From assembly GCF_900230285.1 (NCBI RefSeq), contig NZ_OCNK01000005.1, positions 269,538 to 333,537 of the forward strand: a DNA stretch of 64,000 bases. The letters run 5' to 3'. Below the pieces are notes generated by a model. The model worked only from the letters and a program-made list of their open reading frames with translations, was not told the origin of the DNA and made no database searches. The stretch's first letter is position 1. Each line of letters starts with the position of its first letter. This DNA is from Blastococcus haudaquaticus (GTDB lineage Bacteria; Actinomycetota; Actinomycetes; Mycobacteriales; Geodermatophilaceae). A program made the translations under genes and the position numbers. This document shows positions 61,909 through 64,000 of this stretch, piece by piece.

Positions 61909-63057
61909 ATGACAGCTCCTCCCGTGAGGCACCGCGCCGACGCCTGCCCCGGTGCGCTGCAGACCCATGCCGCCGCGGACGGCGCACTGGCGCGCGTGCG
62001 GGTGCCGGGCGGAGCGCTGTCCGCGGCCCAGCTCCTGGTGCTGGCCGCCGCCGCCCGCGACCTCGGCGACGGCGCGCTGGAGCTCACCAGCCGCGCCAAC
62101 GTGCAGCTGCGCGGTCTGCGCCCGGGAGCCGAGGTCGAGCTCGGCTCCCGGCTGACGGACGCCGGACTGCTGCCCAGCGCCACCCACGAGACGGCGCGCA
62201 ACGTCCTCGCCAGCGTGCTGAGCGGTCGGGTCGGCGGCTTCCTGGATGTGCGCCCGTGGGTGTCGGCATTCGACGTCGCCCTCTGTGCCGACCCGGCGCT
62301 CGCCGCGCTGCCCGGGCGCTTTCTCGCCGCTCTCGACGACGGCCGGGGTGACGTGGCCGGGCTGGGGGCCGACGTCGGGCTCCTGGCGCGCGGCTCCGGC
62401 GACGTGGCGCTCCTGCTCGCGGGGACGGACACCGGGCTGCGGTGCCGACCCGCGGACGCCGTCCCGCTGGCCCTCGCCGCCACCCGCGCCTTCCTGGACG
62501 AACGCGCCGCTCAGGGCGGGACCGCGTGGCGGGTGAGCGAGCTGGCCGGCGGTCCCGCCCGGATCGCGGCGGCTCTGCCCGGGTCGCGCGCCGAGCCTCT
62601 CACCGTCCCCTCGCCACCGACGACCGGCCCGGCCGGGGCGGTCGCGCAGGACGACGGCCGCACCGCAGTGGTCGCCGTCGTCCCGCTCGGCCGACTGACG
62701 GCCGCCCAGGCCGATCTTCTCGCCGACACCGCCGGGGGCGACGTGCAGCTCACCCCGTGGCGGAGCATCGTCGTGCCCGACCTGCCCGACCCGTCGGCCG
62801 CCGAGGTGCTGGCCTCGGCCGACCTCGTCCTCGACCCCGCCAGCGACTGGCTGCGGGTCACCGCGTGCGCCGGACGGCCCGGCTGCGCCAGGTCGCTGGC
62901 CGACGTCCGGGGTGACGTGACCCGGGCGGTGGCCGGCCGGACGCTCCCGGCGGACGGTGCCCGGCAGCACTGGGTCGGCTGCGAGCGGCGCTGCGGCCGC
63001 CCCTCCGGGGAGGTCGTGGACGTCGTGGCGACGCCGGCGGGCTACCGCGTCGGCTGA
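61909..63057 (+). CDS. cobG: Precorrin-3B synthase
   Basis: A 382-residue nitrite/sulfite-reductase-like enzyme of the aerobic cobalamin pathway, which oxidises precorrin-3A to precorrin-3B. Two ferredoxin-like half domains are seen: ALELTSRANVQLRGLRPG at the start and the C-terminal iron-sulfur cysteines in VTACAGRPGCARSLADVR and WVGCERRCGRPSG, giving the four ligands of a [4Fe-4S] centre. The length is usual for actinobacterial CobG. It is divergent from the Nik-type transporter with a shared Nur-type box, and other cob genes are not adjacent on this side. Confidence 0.9.
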   Translation: MTAPPVRHRADACPGALQTHAAADGALARVRVPGGALSAAQLLVLAAAARDLGDGALELTSRANVQLRGLRPGAEVELGSRLTDAGLLPSATHETARNVLASVLSGRVGGFLDVRPWVSAFDVALCADPALAALPGRFLAALDDGRGDVAGLGADVGLLARGSGDVALLLAGTDTGLRCRPADAVPLALAATRAFLDERAAQGGTAWRVSELAGGPARIAAALPGSRAEPLTVPSPPTTGPAGAVAQDDGRTAVVAVVPLGRLTAAQADLLADTAGGDVQLTPWRSIVVPDLPDPSAAEVLASADLVLDPASDWLRVTACAGRPGCARSLADVRGDVTRAVAGRTLPADGARQHWVGCERRCGRPSGEVVDVVATPAGYRVG

Positions 63058-63061
63058 CCTG

Positions 63062-63706
63062 TCACCTCCGCCAGAACAGGTGGTGGACGACACCGCTCGC
63101 GCTGGGCACGACGTCGACGTGGAAGCGGTCACCGAGTTCGTCGGGTGACGTCCACAGCCTCGTCCCGGAACCGAGCTCCACCGGCGCGACCGCGACGTGC
63201 AACGTGTCGACGAGGTCGGCCTCGAGGAACTGCCGGATGACGGTCGCCCCGCCACCCAGCCGGACGTCCTTGCCCTGAGCTGCCCCCTTCGCCTGGTCGA
63301 GAACCGTCGCGGGCTCCCCGCCGACGAAGTGGAACGTGGTGTCGGAGAGGGAGAACGACGGACGTCCGTGGTGGGTCATGACGAACACGGGCGTGTGGAA
63401 CGGGGGCTCGTCGCCCCACCAGCCCTGCCACTCGTGGTCCTGCCACGGACCCCGCTGCGGCCCGAACTTGTTCCGGCCCATGATCTCGGCGCCGATGCCG
63501 TGGCTGAAGTCGCGCGTGAAGTAGTCGTCCAGACCGCGACTCCCCCCGGGTTCGCTGCGGTTGGGAAAGCTCGCCGTGGCGAGCGCCCAGGCCATCAGCT
63601 CCCGGGGATCGGCGTGCCCGAACGGTCGCTCCAGGCTCTGGCCCTCGCCGGCACCGAAGCCGTCGCTCGAGACGGTGAAGTTCTGCACTCTGAGCAGCTG
63701 GTCCAC
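63062..63706 (-). CDS. RibD C-terminal/dihydrofolate reductase-like protein
   Basis: A 214-residue protein of the RibD_C/DHFR superfamily: RVQNFTVSSDGFGAGEGQ at the start, GAEIMGRNKFGPQRG in the middle and DVRLGGGATVIRQFLEADLVDTLHVAVAPV near the end are typical of the actinobacterial YwjB/YyaP-like group, probable NADPH-dependent reductases of unknown substrate. GTG 63706 is supported by AAGGAG five bases upstream. It is convergent with cobG, four bases apart. Confidence 0.88.
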   Translation of the reverse strand: MDQLLRVQNFTVSSDGFGAGEGQSLERPFGHADPRELMAWALATASFPNRSEPGGSRGLDDYFTRDFSHGIGAEIMGRNKFGPQRGPWQDHEWQGWWGDEPPFHTPVFVMTHHGRPSFSLSDTTFHFVGGEPATVLDQAKGAAQGKDVRLGGGATVIRQFLEADLVDTLHVAVAPVELGSGTRLWTSPDELGDRFHVDVVPSASGVVHHLFWRR

Positions 63707-63876
63707 GGGGCTCCTTCTGATCGGTCGACGTCCGTAGGACCGCCGCCGTCCGCGGAAGTCATCGGCGTTCAGGCACGCATGCCTATCGGACCGGACACGA
63801 CTCAGCAAGCGCGTCGCGAGACTGTGGACAGCGCTCTCACCTGGGGATTCATCTGGCCGGAAGCGGCTCACTGGCA

Positions 63877-63898
63877 TAGACTTCGTACACATGTTCGA
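63877..63898 (+). promoter_or_regulatory. LexA-type SOS box overlapping a leaderless start
   Basis: TCGTACACATGTTCGA (63883-63898) is one base from the actinobacterial LexA consensus TCGAAC-N4-GTTCGA. A -10 box TAGACT (63877-63882) lies directly before it and the ATG at 63891 is inside it, so LexA would block transcription start. Confidence 0.65.
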
Positions 63899-64000
63899 AC
63901 AGGTGGGGAGGGTGGTCATGGGCGAGTTGCAATCGGCGCTGGATGCCCTGGCCGCCGAGGACGTGCGGGGTCTCTCGCCGCGGGAGCAGCTCGGCGGGAT
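63891..64000 (+). CDS. Probable HNH endonuclease/DUF222 family protein, N-terminus only
   Basis: Only 36 codons are visible, from ATG 63891 to the window end: MFEQVGRVVMGELQSALDAL then AAEDVRGLSPREQLGG. This matches the usual opening of actinobacterial DUF222/13E12 proteins (LxxLxAED-LxxLxxxxLLxxI), which carry a C-terminal HNH nuclease domain; that part is outside the window. A LexA-type box covers the start, as often seen for this family. The assignment rests on a short segment. Confidence 0.6.
   Translation, partial: MFEQVGRVVMGELQSALDALAAEDVRGLSPREQLGG

Overview
The window is high-GC, gene-dense DNA with about 57 recognisable protein genes, one tRNA and two riboswitches. GTG starts, GTGA/ATGA stop-start overlaps, leaderless promoters, mycothiol-type enzymes, DUF3145, a FasR-fabD-fabH-acpP-fabF-accD cluster and a class E sortase all point to an actinobacterium. 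Gene style and the post-stop repeat suggest Geodermatophilaceae (Blastococcus, Geodermatophilus or Modestobacter), but that is inference.

Layout. 1-9 kb: the 3' part of aceE (pyruvate dehydrogenase E1) coupled to a D-amino-acid oxidase; a GH1 beta-glucosidase with its divergent LacI regulator and two operators; an M20 amidohydrolase; a pirin-like cupin and a PAP2 phosphatase. 8.9-16.3 kb: the type II fatty acid synthase operon, its PucR-type activator FasR, an acyl-CoA carboxylase beta subunit and DUF3145. Its FabD carries an extra C-terminal biotinyl/lipoyl-like domain whose lysine position is arginine. Three related hairpin repeats sit directly after stop codons of this cluster. 16.6-21.2 kb: a membrane diguanylate cyclase, a mycothiol-enzyme-like protein, a TVP38 membrane protein, a secreted M23 peptidase under a c-di-AMP riboswitch, and tRNA-Met.

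21.2-28.7 kb is accessory DNA beside the tRNA: a scrambled IS21 remnant, a GyrI-like gene with AT-richer codons, an acyltransferase-3/SGNH protein, a secreted GH43 enzyme and a proline-rich secreted protein. 28.8-40.1 kb: a thioesterase, an Fe-dependent alcohol dehydrogenase divergent from a cyclase/acyl-CoA ligase pair, a Ser/Thr kinase, a K+ channel, an acyl-CoA dehydrogenase, a hemerythrin, a class E sortase and a lipase-like hydrolase.

40.1-44.2 kb looks like an inducible amide-utilisation locus: a MarR repressor, an AmiC-like cytosolic sensor, an APC permease and an acetamidase, with a very compact divergent promoter. 44.3-50.1 kb: a PhyH dioxygenase, aldose 1-epimerase, a GliT-like thioredoxin reductase paired with an XRE-cupin regulator, a siderophore-interacting protein behind an iron box, and an unknown protein. 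50.1-63.1 kb holds metal and cobalamin genes: cobN behind a B12 riboswitch, then a lipoprotein FKBP, a small membrane protein and a two-component system, then a five-gene Nik-type ABC transporter divergent from cobG across a near-consensus Nur box. The window ends with a RibD-like reductase and the start of a probable HNH endonuclease gene whose start codon lies inside a LexA-type box.
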